Positions 22,121 through 34,197 of a stretch of DNA of 64,000 nucleotides are shown piece after piece. The number at the start of each line of letters is the position of its first letter. Position 1 is the stretch's first letter. This DNA is from Lateolabrax maculatus (Eukaryota; Chordata; Actinopteri; Acropomatiformes; Lateolabracidae). The notes under the pieces are model-generated. The model was given only the letters and a program-made list of their open reading frames with translations. It was not told the DNA's origin and made no database searches. Made by a program: the position numbers and the translations under genes. The stretch is taken from positions 6,272,501 to 6,336,500 of the forward strand of contig CM062196.1 of the NCBI GenBank assembly GCA_031216445.1, read 5' to 3'.

Positions 22121-23539
22121 GTGTACCACTTCTGCAACCAAATTACATAGTTTTTCCCCCCAAAAAATTCAAAATTATTATGAAATGCTGGACCTTAAAA
22201 ATAAAGTGTTGTCCATCATGACAACAAGAGACATAACATGGAAACTATACATGTTATGACTATGTCCCAAAACATTTCTCAAACCCAACCTAAAGAAAGC
22301 GATCTAAAAGTAAGTTCTACAAAGACACATCGATTCATTTAGCCATTATAAGGTAAAGAGTATATAGAACAATGGAATAATAGTGACACAAGGCAAAAGG
22401 TAAAGGTAAAATACAGACAACATTTTAAAGATAAAGATAATAATAAAACCTGTACCTATATCCCTGTAAATGTGTAACCTCTGGACCTCACCTTGTACCT
22501 GTCTCTTAGCCAGAGTTGAGCCTAGTTACATTTCTATTCTTCAGTCTAATTGCCATCTCTGAGCCCCAGTCCCAGCTTTGGTGCAAGTGTGTGTTTGGCT
22601 TCTCTGACTCCTCTGTTGTCCTGTTTGGTTTCCCCCGAGCCATCATGACCCACTCAACAGCCTGCTCAGCCATCCCTAATTCCCTCATCATAGTATTAGC
22701 ATAAATAGAGGTCACTTTTCAGTACCGCTTTGCCAAATTGTCAACATTTCTGAGCAGCTGTAGCATTACAGCTATTTCTATTGCCTGTACCTGTTTTTCT
22801 CTTACCTGCCTCTAATACATTTTCTGCCTCAGTAGCTGCTGCTACTATCCTGCTGTGTGTCTGATTACCTGCTTCAGCCCCTTTTGATTTGTCGTTTCCT
22901 TATCCGACTGTTTGAAAACTGCCTTTCACCATATTTACTATGTCAATGTCTGTCTGCATTTTGGTCCAGCTCAGACACCCAGTCTGTCTGTTCCTGTTTG
23001 TCATGCTCCCACAGGTATCTTAATGAACATGTTTACCTAAAAGCAAAACACATGTCACTTTGTTGTGAGCTGTACCTTTTTTTAAATTTAATTTTTTACT
23101 TAATTTAAATTTTTTTACTAATTTAATTTAACAACTTGTTTTTGAGGTTATAAGTAAGACAGTGGGAAAATAAATTGAAAAGCAGTGGGAAACTCATTTT
23201 GGTAAGTTCAAAAGAGTTTGCATATCTAGCTTTTTAATTTGTTGGGGAGAATTATATCCTAATTCATTCATACCATAAAGAGAGACATTAGATAAGTTTA
23301 AAACAATTTCAAGGTTTTATAATGTTCTTACAAGGTATCTGTGCAGCACCGAGGTTAGTCAGCTCACCATTGGTGATTTTAGACTATTTTTAGGTGTGCT
23401 CAAGCACCTAAATTTCATCTCAGCATCCTTAAATAATAATATTAATAATTTACTGAAATCTTTAGATTTAAATTTTTAGACTCTAACGCAGGTTAAAACA
23501 GGTTTAATATACAGTATTACTTATAAAGTCATGATGTTA

Positions 23540-23617
23540 CACAATCCAGCACAGTAGGTGGTAGCATGCATCTTTAACATCGGCAGTCCACCAGTAAAAC
23601 CAAAGGAGAAGAAGAAT
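23540..23617. mobile_element. Fragment of a dispersed 'GTAGGTGG...AGAAGAAG' repeat
   Basis: CAGTAGGTGGTAGCATGCA followed by CAGTCCACCAGTAAAACCAA and AGGAGAAGAAGAA resembles the conserved end of a widespread fish repeat. Right after it, TATGTCAGTCACAATT is duplicated in tandem (23,655-23,690). Confidence 0.45.
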
Positions 23618-26600
23618 TAGTTAGTGAATTTCATGGTACAGATTAAAAACACAAGTTATGTCAGTCACAATTTATGTCAGTCACAATTTCATAATGAACC
23701 GAAAATATTTTACACTTTTCAACGAGTGGGGTCCACGCAGTCTGCCCAGGGGAGACAACTCGTCGTTGATGAGGAAGAATTTATTCACTTATGGCTTTTA
23801 CAAAGACAAAAGCCACACTAGTGATGATCAGTATCTGTTTACTGAACAAATAAGTGTGCAAAATTTCACACTATAAAGAATAGATATGCCACAGACAGGA
23901 ACATTGTGAATACAAAAACCTAATATTGTTGACACACGTGTTATAAATCTAAAATAAAAACAAAACTTTATGCAAAGGAGCAGCTATCCCTGTGGTCTCT
24001 CTGTGAAAGTCATAAAGATGTTCCTAGAGGCGAACCTGTTTGTCTACTTCGAATACTTCCATCTTGAAATGAAAAGAGCTGCACTGATAAGTGACTGATC
24101 ATTATTTTAGTTATAGTCACAATGTTTCTAATTCTAAAAGAATTGGGCTTTATGGTATATTTTTATTCACTGAAGCCTTATTGCAACATTAAGCAATTCC
24201 TTTTTTTTATTTTTATGATTTCACATTATTTTTTCATGTGCTGATTTACTGAACCACTGTGAAATAACAGAATAGATCACATTGAGACTTTAATGGCAGC
24301 CCTCCCCTCCTCTTTTCAAAACATCTTGTAAAACAAAGATTTGGAGAACGTCAGTAAATGTAGCCTGAAAAAGTGAGATGAGCCATGAATCCCTTTCCAT
24401 GCATTTACTCATACAATCATCTCTGCAATGACTGGTTTTCAGCCCAATACTTGAGTGTCTTTCCATTTAATTCATTTTTAGTATTCAGAGCATTAAAAAC
24501 CCTGAAATGCCTACATGTAGTATTATATTTTTGCCAATTCTGGGCTTATTCGTTCAGTCAGTATCATGTAGTTGTATACATGATTCCGGGGAACCTACCA
24601 TTTCTTTCTGGTGCAGTATGAAGTCACAATCATGCATTACCTTTGTGTGAGGATACCATATCGTACACAAAAAACATGCCCAGTGAATAAATAAGTTTTA
24701 TTGAATAACTCCATAGTCAACCAGGGAAATGTTTTCAATGTGAAAAGTTCTATTTAGATGTTTTGGTGCTCCATGTGAAGTTAGGGTTAGGACTACTGGG
24801 AAGGGTTTAAATAAAATTTTACAACATACCTCAAATTACAAAAACACTGTGTGAAAAATATAAGGTAAGCTAGGTTTGCTTGTTTATTTTCGCACAGCAT
24901 GACTACTACTAACTCTGAATCTCAAAACTGTAATATTTGGAAGTGTTACAGGTGCTAAGGTGACATATAGAGTTGATTGATTTTCATTGGACATATCACA
25001 GATGTTTCCTAGCAATCGGTTTACATGTTACTACAGTCTTTGCTATCTTAAGTTGAAATCCGATCCTTCCAAATCCTGAGTCCATATCTGGTATAAATGG
25101 GCATTTGTTGAGAAACAAGCTTTTAAATTCTGTTTATCGTTTCCTGAAATGGTTAAGCAGAATTTGTGTTTTCTTCTCTCAACATATTCTGGTTTATTAT
25201 TATTTTTATCAAATCATATTCCAAGAATTGAAACCAGGAACCCATACAGACTTAAATCAACAATCAAAATCTGAATCAGAATTGGTAAAATTTAAATGAT
25301 CTTCAGGGTTACCCTCAAACTTGCATTCTTTAACCTTCAGATGAGCAGCGCTCTCTCCCCCTCTGTGATGTTTACTGCCTCACTGGTTTGCATCATTAAC
25401 CCTCTGTAGCTGTGGGGCTAATAACACAAACCCAAGTGTCCATGGCTCAGATCTCATGAATAGGAAGATTGTTGGAAGAGAGCTATGGGGTTATCACTCA
25501 TGTCAAATTCCTGGCCAAAGTGGCCACTTTGTTTGGGGAAAAGATCTGGCTTTGTCACGGCTTGGCAGTCATTCATTCCCCTTGAGTGAAAGGAGCTCAA
25601 GACAGCAGAACAAGGCCTCAAAAGATTGTGTTGCTGCAGTGTGTAAATCTCATAATAGTAAAATAAGTTACACTTATTTGTTTTTCCATTACTGTTCTAA
25701 ATGTTTCTCTGTGTACGTATCAAGGGTCATTGGCCCATTAGACACATTCATATCCATTCATAATCCGCCACATGATTTCTCCTGTCGTCAATCAGAAAAC
25801 AGCCTATTTTCTACAAGTCCCGTGGAGCTGGCTGTTAGAAGATATGGGATTTTCATTTGGCAGTGATTTGAGACGCTGAAAGTGAAGACGGCCACTTCAT
25901 CACTCTCAATACAGCTGAAAGACTCCGAACCAGCCATGACATGCAGGGATGATAAATATGTCAAGCCATCAATTAGGAAACCTAAAACGGGCCGTATATA
26001 ACTTGGCAGGGAGTTTGAGGTTGAAGGTGTAGTTGGCCATCTCTGAGTGTGCACAGCACAGGTGTAAGGTCACATGCTAGTTTTTGCAAGAAAAAGTGAC
26101 TCACACAGGAGTTAATGTAATAGTATCCGGCAACAGTATTAAGTCATAGGAAGTTTCAAATGTATCAGAAATATGAGATGACAGTGATGCATGTTGAAAA
26201 AAACCAAAGCTGTAATCTACATTAGTCACAAGTTACTAAGATTCTTCGCCATCTCCTGGAAGAAAATCACTTTACTGGAAATTTTGACCTGCTTTATAAA
26301 GTGCTGGGTGTGTTAATCTAAAATGATTTCCTCTCCTTGAATTGATTACTACACACTTGTGCTTGGAACATAGTTATTTTTGAGGGTTGAGAAATCAGAA
26401 CTAAATTTCTGCTCCAGCCCTCTCCCTCTTTTTCTCCTGTTGACAGTCCAGCTAAATGTCAAATCTTTCAACAGTTACCACTTTACCCCAAGCGACAAAA
26501 GAGGGGTCGGGTTGCTGCTGTGGTTCAGTGTTTGCCAGGAGAGGCTTGACACATGAGAGGTTGGATTCTGAAGTTAAAGATATTTCACTCAAGTACGTTT

Positions 26601-28135
26601 GTATTTTATCTTAACACACATTTAACCTGGTATGACTTTGGCAAGTCTAAACTTTCAGCTTTTTCTTTTCAGTAGTTTTTTAGTAAATTCTCATATAAAG
26701 CTGTTGTTCAAATAATGGCCAAGTCTCAAATGAAAGTATACCGATAAGGGGACGGCTGGAAGGCTTTTAATGGTAAATATGTGCAGTAAGTTTTATTCAA
26801 CTTGACTTAAAAAGGTTTCATTAATCAGTGAGACAAAAACAATATTTCTGTTGTTGTACTGGAATTAGTGTTGTAAGAATATACATTATACTGAGTGTAT
26901 CAAGACAATAGGTATGAAGGAAGTTAAGAATAAGTTTTCTCAAAAGTAAACTTGTCCCACAGGAAGTCCTGGCTCTCTCTGCTGTTTAAATAAATATTGG
27001 AAAACTATTTAATACTACTTGAGAATTCACGATGGTTGCTTAATGTTTGCTGAAAGTTGATTGAGAGATGAAACAGAAATGTAAAATGAGGGTTTAAAGT
27101 AGTCAAAATGTAAAAGCTTCCCTCACTGACGTTTTTTTTTTTTTTTTGTGGTAATCCAGAATATGACGGGACAGCGAACATTTTTAATGGCTACTGCTGA
27201 AATATTTGAATGACAGGTGCTGTCAGACCCCGTTTGACTAATCATTGTGTGCTCCTTACCAAGAAGACGACCGAGCAGATGTCCACTGACAGACACTAAG
27301 GTGTGGTGTCATCACCTCCAGTTTCCAGCCGTTACATCAGTAAAGTTGTCTGCAACTCTGATGTAAGTCCTCTCATTTTATCCATTTGGTACTCCTCTTC
27401 ATCCCTCAGCTTCAACCTCTATCTCTGTCATAATTTCTTTCATATTTCACCATTGAAACATTACCTGTCTCAAAAGCGTTTCAACCAGAAAACCTTGAGG
27501 CTGAATGGGAGAAAAAAAAGAGAAGTAAACTGTTTCTTCTCTGGACTTCAATTCGACTATTTATCAATAGATTGTCTGGCTGTAAGGTGAAAGATGGGAA
27601 CCACATTCGCTTTTTGATTTGGCCGTGCCTGGAGGAGAGCAGATAGAGATTAATGAGCTTATTAAATCCAAACGGACTCCCAGACAGACAGCTCATTAAA
27701 ACTGCAGTGTTTGGAGCCTTTCACAATACAGGTCAGTGGTGTAGCAGTCTATCGAAATCAAGCTTGTCCATCATGAAGAAACAAAAGGACATTCAAAAAG
27801 AAGATTCCAATTGTTTTTCAGCTGTCAGACTAAGTGCTTGAAAGAAGTCTTTAATGGACATATTTGTCAAATGTTTTTATAGTGTCAAGATAATGCTATA
27901 TCAATAATGGTGAAACATGCCCCAATAACTTTACAGCTGTAAGCCGGCAGCGTAGGTAGCAACAAAGCCGAATCGATGTGAACCGGCAGGACGGGACAGG
28001 GGTGTGACCCACCGCCGGGGTAGTGGTAAGAAGCTGTTACGACGAGCCTTCTTTGTGGTGTTATTGCACATTTTTGGTGTAAAAAGGGCTTGAGTGTTGG
28101 AACCTGTGATGTGTGTTCATGGTAAACAGGACTTT

Positions 28136-28561
28136 GTGTAACGACTGGGGAACACAGGTTAACGGACTCAGAAACAGCAGGGCCATGAATAGAAAAGTCT
28201 TCACTATTCGGAAACAGGTTTGGTACGCGGGTAGGCAGTTCAGAGAAAACAAACAAATTCAGTAGCGAGCAGGCAAAAAGACTAAGCCGAGACTAAGAAC
28301 GCTTGACACAAGGAACAAAGACAAACTGGCAGCGAGGCAAGGGAACACACAGACTAAATACACTATGGGGGGGAGACAATGAGGGACAGGTGAAAGTAAT
28401 CAGTAACAGGTGACACTAATAAGGGCAGGGAACACACAAGGGAAGGAAGTGAAGAGTCTGAAATGAGAGAAAAGGTGAGTACTACAACATAAACCAGGAA
28501 ACAATAAATGACTGATGTAAAACAAATAAAACAATACTTAGGAGGCGGGGCGAGACATGAC
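28136..28561 (-). mobile_element. Possible solo LTR with ACTTT target duplication
   Basis: A block of 426 bp, unlike its surroundings in base usage, is flanked on both sides by ACTTT (28131-28135 and 28562-28566). On the minus strand it runs from GTCATGTCTCGCCCCGCCTC to AGTCGTTACAC, with a promoter-like CTCCCCCC/TAGTGTATTTAG region. This phrase order is typical of dispersed fish LTR or DNA repeats. No internal coding region remains. A non-autonomous DNA element with a 5-bp duplication is the alternative. Confidence 0.5.
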
Positions 28562-30202
28562 ACTTTATCTAAGGGGCCAGACATAAAATGTTAGCGTATC
28601 GTGTTCCTTTGTATTCACTTTTTCTTTTTTCTTTTACTGAAATGTTTTGGCTTTGCTTTTCTGTAAAAATGCTGTTTTGTACTTGCACCTCAGAGGCATT
28701 AGAGTTTGGAGATTGATTGATGGATAGCTCCGCTAGTCTTAAACTCAACACGGAGGTCGGCCATTGCTATACTTCTATCTTCTTCACACGCCCTTCCAGA
28801 TTGACGCAGAAGCCCTTTCCACATGACTCCTGGCTTTGAAAACGCTGGCTCAACAAAGAGAGGACAAACTGTCTCATCTACATCCAGATCCCAGCTGCTT
28901 CTCACATCAAATTGACGAGGAAAATAGTTTAGCTGACATTTGCTGTGTAGTTGTGTTGTACAATGTGTGGCAACAGCATGTAGGATGGGACGTGCTTGTG
29001 TGTGTCTGTGTTTAAGTGTTTGAAGTGAAAGGAGAGGTGGAGCGCCATTCAGCTGGTTAATAAGCGTTCCCCTGTGCTCTCCCACAGCGGCTGAACTGCT
29101 GACTGGCACTTTCTAGTACAGAGATGGAGGACTTGTACAATATATAGCTTCACACACACACATAGACACACACACATGCACACATGCACGTACTGTATAC
29201 ACACACACCTGGAGGGCTTACATGGCTTTACATGGAGTGCTGGTCTTCAGCCAGCAGCTGCTGCCAACAACCCATCATCGCACTTTTCACCTGGCAGTGT
29301 CTCGACAGTCCATCCTTTTACAGCTCTCCTGTTAAAATGTGCCAGTATGTGTGTGTGCAGGTTTAATGTGTATGCCTCTAATATGGTAATGTGTCAGAAA
29401 ATAAAGTGCTGGCAAAGGGAGCTGTGTGCACAGAGCCACAGAACAACAGTGAAGGCTGCTTATGTGCAGTGGGCCTCATTCTGGCTACATTATGTTTTGT
29501 AATAGGCTTCATCTTTAAGTGATTACGTTTGTCCCCAAAACAGCATGTCCTGCCAGTCATGTATTACTTTTCTAGATGCACTTATATAGTGATGCAGAGA
29601 ATACAGAGAAGACAAAAGTTTAGGTTGACACTGAAGCCACACAAAGACTAACAGTACATAGTTTTGAAATTAGTAGTAATTAAAAGGTTAATTGATCAAT
29701 CAATTAGTCTATGGGGAGAAAATTAATATGCAATTATTTTGAAAAAACAAAAATGGCAAACAGTTCAAGTTTCAGCATCTCAGATGAGAGGAATTGCTTC
29801 TTTTTCTTTATTATTTTAAATGTTATATTTTAAAATGCCATCACAAGGCACTGGGGACATGTGATTTGTGCTTTGCTCAGGGCCTTAGCAATGATTTTAG
29901 ATGGCTGAGACATGAGTCCAAATTCTTTCAACCTTACCCAAGCCTTCCTTGAAACATTTAAAGATATTAACAATATGGATATTGATTGAAAATACCAGAA
30001 TCAGCCTTAAAAATCCAGTGTAGTTTTAGTTTTTTTTAATGTAATAATACTATTCATATACTAATCTATTCAAACAAAGACATGATAAAGAATGGTTTAT
30101 TAATAGACAATCTGGACATTAAAAAAACAAGAGCGTGCACCCACCAAGCGAGCAACAACTTGCGCGCCCCTGACGAGGCAGCAAGCCGGCAATGAACCCC
30201 CT

Positions 30203-30331
30203 GCAGGTTCACCCTTGGTATGACTTTTACTTCCTCTAGATAATCAAGTTTGATCGTCTTCTCGGCGCTCTGCCAGAGCCGCGCCAGACCACGACCTCAC
30301 TAAACCATCCGATTGATAGAAAAGAGCGGGG
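30203..30331 (-). pseudogene. Degenerate fragment of the 3' end of 18S rRNA
   Basis: Read as the complement, the block matches the conserved end of small-subunit rRNA: GCAGGTTCACC, TGACTTTTACTTCCTCTAGA, TCAAGTTTGATCGTCTTCTC, GGCGCTCTGCCAG and CCTCACTAAACCATCCGATT. Bases are missing after the first segment and inside the GC-rich helix near 30,280, so it is a dead copy, not a functional rRNA. It abuts a DNA-transposon end. Confidence 0.85.
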
Positions 30332-30485
30332 CAGTAATTTTGGTGACAGTAACACAAAAGAAGTGTAATCAGTAACGCATTACTCTACACAGACAGTAAA
30401 ATTGTTTAGTATCTTATTACTTTCAAATGAAAGTAACTAGTAATATGTAATTTATTACATTTTGAAAGTAACTTGCCCAACACTG
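30332..30485. mobile_element. hAT-like non-autonomous transposon end
   Basis: The block ends in TTTTGAAAGTAACTTGCCCAACACTG preceded by TAGTAATATGTAATTTATTAC and AGTAACGCATTACT, in pieces. The terminus (CAGTGTTGGGCAAGTTACTT on the other strand) is a well-known high-copy fish terminal inverted repeat. The opposite terminus was not found within about 500 bp. The hAT assignment is from memory and tentative. Confidence 0.6.
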
Positions 30486-31559
30486 GTTGCAGCCCAGGAG
30501 GTACACAGTTACATTTGCTTGTCTTTTTTCTCCTTATCGTTTCTTTTCTGGGATCACTGGACAGAGAGAAGTCTTGCCAGTTCATCCTGCTGTCTGTCAC
30601 TCCTCACCAGCCAAACACAGAGATCTGGTTACACCCGACACCAACAACCTCCACTTCTCCCACACACACTCTGGAGAGGCCTCCTTTGTCCAGGCATGTG
30701 TTCTGCCACAATTGGCCTCTTAACACAGCAAAGACACACCGAGAGAATGTGTAGAATTTGTGTGTGCTGTGGAGAGAGGGCTGTTCAGGTGCAGGAGCTG
30801 GTGTGACCTGCAAAAAATGTTTTTGCTTGGTGTGACGATAATGACTAACAGCATGCAGTTGCTGCCCTGTCTCATAAAGACTATGTTCATATATAAACTA
30901 ACTTGAAACTAATTACTTTGATTATTTAACTAAAACCAAATTTTTTCCTACTCAAGTGCAGGTTTAAACTGGTAAAGCAATGATTTTCCAGTGACAAAGT
31001 CCTGTGCTTTGTCCACCCAACCAATTACCTCAAATTTCTCCCAAATCGACAGGTGGTTTTGAAATGCCACACTTTCTAAAAAGTTGCCAGAGAATGTAAC
31101 CCAGCCAGCCATTATGATTCCAAAACATATTCAGCATACCAAATTATTAATTTGTTTTGTAGCAGACAAGGTTGTGTAGCTTATATCCATAAATAAGTGC
31201 TGTCAGCATCACATTGTGATGATTCATCTCTCCACAAACAAGTTTGAAAGTAGAAGTCAAGGTGCATAAAAGGCTTCTGTTCTTCAAATGCTGAGAATGC
31301 ATTCAGCCACAATTAGTCAGCGAGGGTGGTTTGTATATCTAAATTTAGAATCAAGCTTGTTACAATTTTGTCTGATTCATCTCAGGGAAGCTAAATGTGC
31401 ATTTTTAGCCTTTTTTTTTAAAGTGGCAACTTTTCAACTTTTCAACTTTACCCCCTGTTACACCCCCTTGGTGTTTCCAAGTGGTATTATTGTCTGTGCA
31501 GCTGTCGCAAAAAGACAAACCGGACCGCTTCAAATATTCAACCATCTGTCCGCTTATCA

Positions 31560-32510
31560 ACTCCTTGATCATAACAGAATATAGTAACTTTCACCACTGG
31601 CCATTTTAGAAAAACCACCAAAAGAAGACGTGTTCTATGTTGCTAGTAACTGCTGGCAACCTGGCTACTGTGTGAAGCAAGAAACAACTGTAAGAATCCC
31701 AATTTGAACTAAAAACCCAGATCTCAGTGCTGTGTTAAAGGCTGAGTAAAACATCTGGTAATATTAAAAAGTAGGCAGGTTGTGTTACTATTTTTTTTTT
31801 TTTTTTATTGTTCCCAGTTGCAGACAGTATTGCATAGTAAAAGCGAGGCCTATAGGGAACCAAACTGAATGCAGATGGTGTCATTATTATATAGCCGTTA
31901 CACTGTGCAATCAACATTTACCTTATAATGATATGTTAAAGCAAAAAAGTTGTCTATTGCCACTTTAAACACCAACAGAGCCAACACTGACTGATACCTG
32001 AACCACTCAGTTAATCTTAGATTTCCAAGGGGCATTATCAATGGGCGCAGACCAAAATGCCTCGCAATTGGATAGACCTACAACCTGTCAGAGCAGGGAA
32101 ACGTCGTCCTGTCGGAAGTACAGCAAGCACATCTTTCTTATCAACAAAAGCTTGAAGTGCAGTTGTTTGTTATCTGTTTAAATATATACCGATCAGTTTG
32201 TTTGATACTGACACACTAGAGGATTCAACATCAGCGGCAGCCATCTTTGTTGTTTACGAAAATGCCTCAACGGTGCTCCTCTGTCAGTCATCGTATCAAA
32301 CCGCCCCATGTTAGATAAACAGTTGTGATTAGCCCGACCAATTCCAGGATGGATGGAACGAGACAGGGACCAGATGTATCTGTTAGAACAAATAAAACAT
32401 GAGCTCACAGATTTGTCTGGTTCCCAGGCTGGCTGATAACCACACACTCTTAGAAACTCAGTCTGAAGTATTTCTGCAGTTTCTTTCTGAAACTTGGAGG
32501 CTTGTGTGCA
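31560..32510. mobile_element. Probable dispersed fish repeat
   Basis: Phrases such as GCAATTGGATAGACCTACAA, CAGGGAAACGTCGTCCTG and GGAAGTACAGCAAGCACA, then ACTAGAGGATTCAACATC and GGCAGCCATCTTTGTTGTTT, recur in my memory of fish repeat families. The minus-strand open frame (32,193-32,540) inside it has no recognised domain. Boundaries are approximate. Confidence 0.4.
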
Positions 32511-32754
32511 GTCGAACAGAATAAAACCAGCTGATATCATTCACTGGTTGTTAGTCTGAGCAGATTTTAAATATTGATAGCACAGTTGGGCTCTTGAAGT
32601 TTTAAATTAATTTTTTCTTTTCTCTGTAATGCAAACATTTTTATTTTAAATTCTTATCTGCCAAGGAACAGCTTGAAGCCAGTTATGTGACAGCTTGCTG
32701 GGTTTGGGTCCTCAGAGAATACATCTCTGTGTGAATCTCTTGAGAGCACAGACA

Positions 32755-32797
32755 CATTCATCACATCCCCTTTGAATCAGAGGGGATGTGATGAATG
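32755..32797. repeat. Near-perfect 20-bp hairpin with 3-nt loop
   Basis: CATTCATCACATCCCCTTTG, loop AAT, then the complement with a single G-T pair. See findings. Confidence 0.85.
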
Positions 32798-33618
32798 CGA
32801 GCACTCGAATCTATCAGCCACTAAATATATAGAGTCCACATGCATATAAACAACCAGACACACGCACATTCATATTCAAACTAACATTCATATCTCCCTA
32901 TTTTCAAGCTATTTTGTGAGTGGCTGTAAAACCAAAATCGCATCATTTAGCCATGAATAAAATGTGCACCTTGACTACAACTACACAAATAAAGCAGGTC
33001 CATGAGTCTTGAGTCTGTTACAGCAAACGAGGCAATTTCATTGGTTCCAATATACAATGTATATAGTGTAGTGTAAGAGTTTCACACTTCTAACCAAAAC
33101 AGCCATAAACATGAAAGCAAAACCTCTGTTTGCATTGGAAAGAAAAACTGAACTTGTAAAAATCAATCTCACACAAGAAAATAAATCACTGTGCAATAAT
33201 TTACCCACAAAAACTCCAAAACCCATAAGTCAACATTTGTGTCACAGGTGTCGTGTATTGTATTACATTGTATTATTTACATTCTGTTGTACTAGTTTGT
33301 GGCTGCATTGATTACAGTCAGCAGTAATGTTTCCAGAGCAAACTTCTCCCAGAGGAACAATAAAGTAAATGCATTGAATCCCAGAAGAACTCCCAGGCAC
33401 CACAATCTGGAAAAAGAAAACCTATTTATTAGCAGGGCTCACGGGCACATTTCAGAAAAAATGCTTTCATCAGGGAGCGGTTGTCTCCATTTTAGTTTTT
33501 TTTTCCTTTTTCGATGTCCTAATTTGTCCCACATGGATTATCATCCATTCTGTCCTGGCTGCTGTGATGTTCTCCAAAATGACAGATGTGGAGAGCCCAG
33601 TCCCAGATCTCCATCACC

Positions 33619-33620
<2 letters not shown>

Positions 33621-33704
<84 letters not shown>

Positions 33705-33733
33705 AGACACATACATACACACACACACACACA
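33621..33733. repeat. (CT)40 microsatellite followed by (CA)n
   Basis: 80 bp of pure CT at 33621-33700, then CACTAGACACATACATA and a short CA run. Apparent Ser-Leu or Arg-Glu open frames here are artefacts of the repeat. Confidence 0.97.
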
Positions 33734-33858
33734 ATTAGTCACATATCCTAGAAATACATACATAAAACTCAAATATGCACCAATGTACTCACACTTGCTT
33801 TTTACACACATTAACTCACACATGCAGACAAGCTTTTGTTCTCAATCTCTCTTTCTCA

Positions 33859-33860
<2 letters not shown>

Positions 33861-33892
<32 letters not shown>
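33861..33892. repeat. (CA)16 microsatellite
   Basis: Uninterrupted CA run in the same simple-sequence cluster. Confidence 0.95.
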
Positions 33893-33895
<3 letters not shown>

Positions 33896-34168
33896 TATTA
33901 TGTTGATGAGTATGCTTGCTTACTGAAGTGTGATTAGTTATATCGGTTGTATTTGGATGAAATGGCAGTAGGTGGTGACACAACATGATGCATTGCCAGT
34001 GGAGCAGGATCATTAATTACAGTCATTATACCTATCGCTTCAAAAACACACATTTACACACAAAACATACAGTCGCTGTGTAACTGCCCCCCTGCCTCAC
34101 AGTCTAATACCATAGTACAACTAAATAAATGTGCACCTGTTGACACAGCTGGACATACACAGCATGCC

Positions 34169-34197
34169 TGTGTGTGTGTGTGTGTGTGTCTGTGTGT
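34169..34197. repeat. (TG)n microsatellite
   Basis: TG run with one C interruption. Confidence 0.9.

Noticed and set aside
32193..32540. 115-codon minus-strand frame
   Set aside because: Lies in a probable dispersed repeat and shows no domain.
33299..34013. Overlapping open frames rich in Ser-Leu, Arg-Glu or Thr-His
   Set aside because: They are translations of the CT and CA microsatellites.
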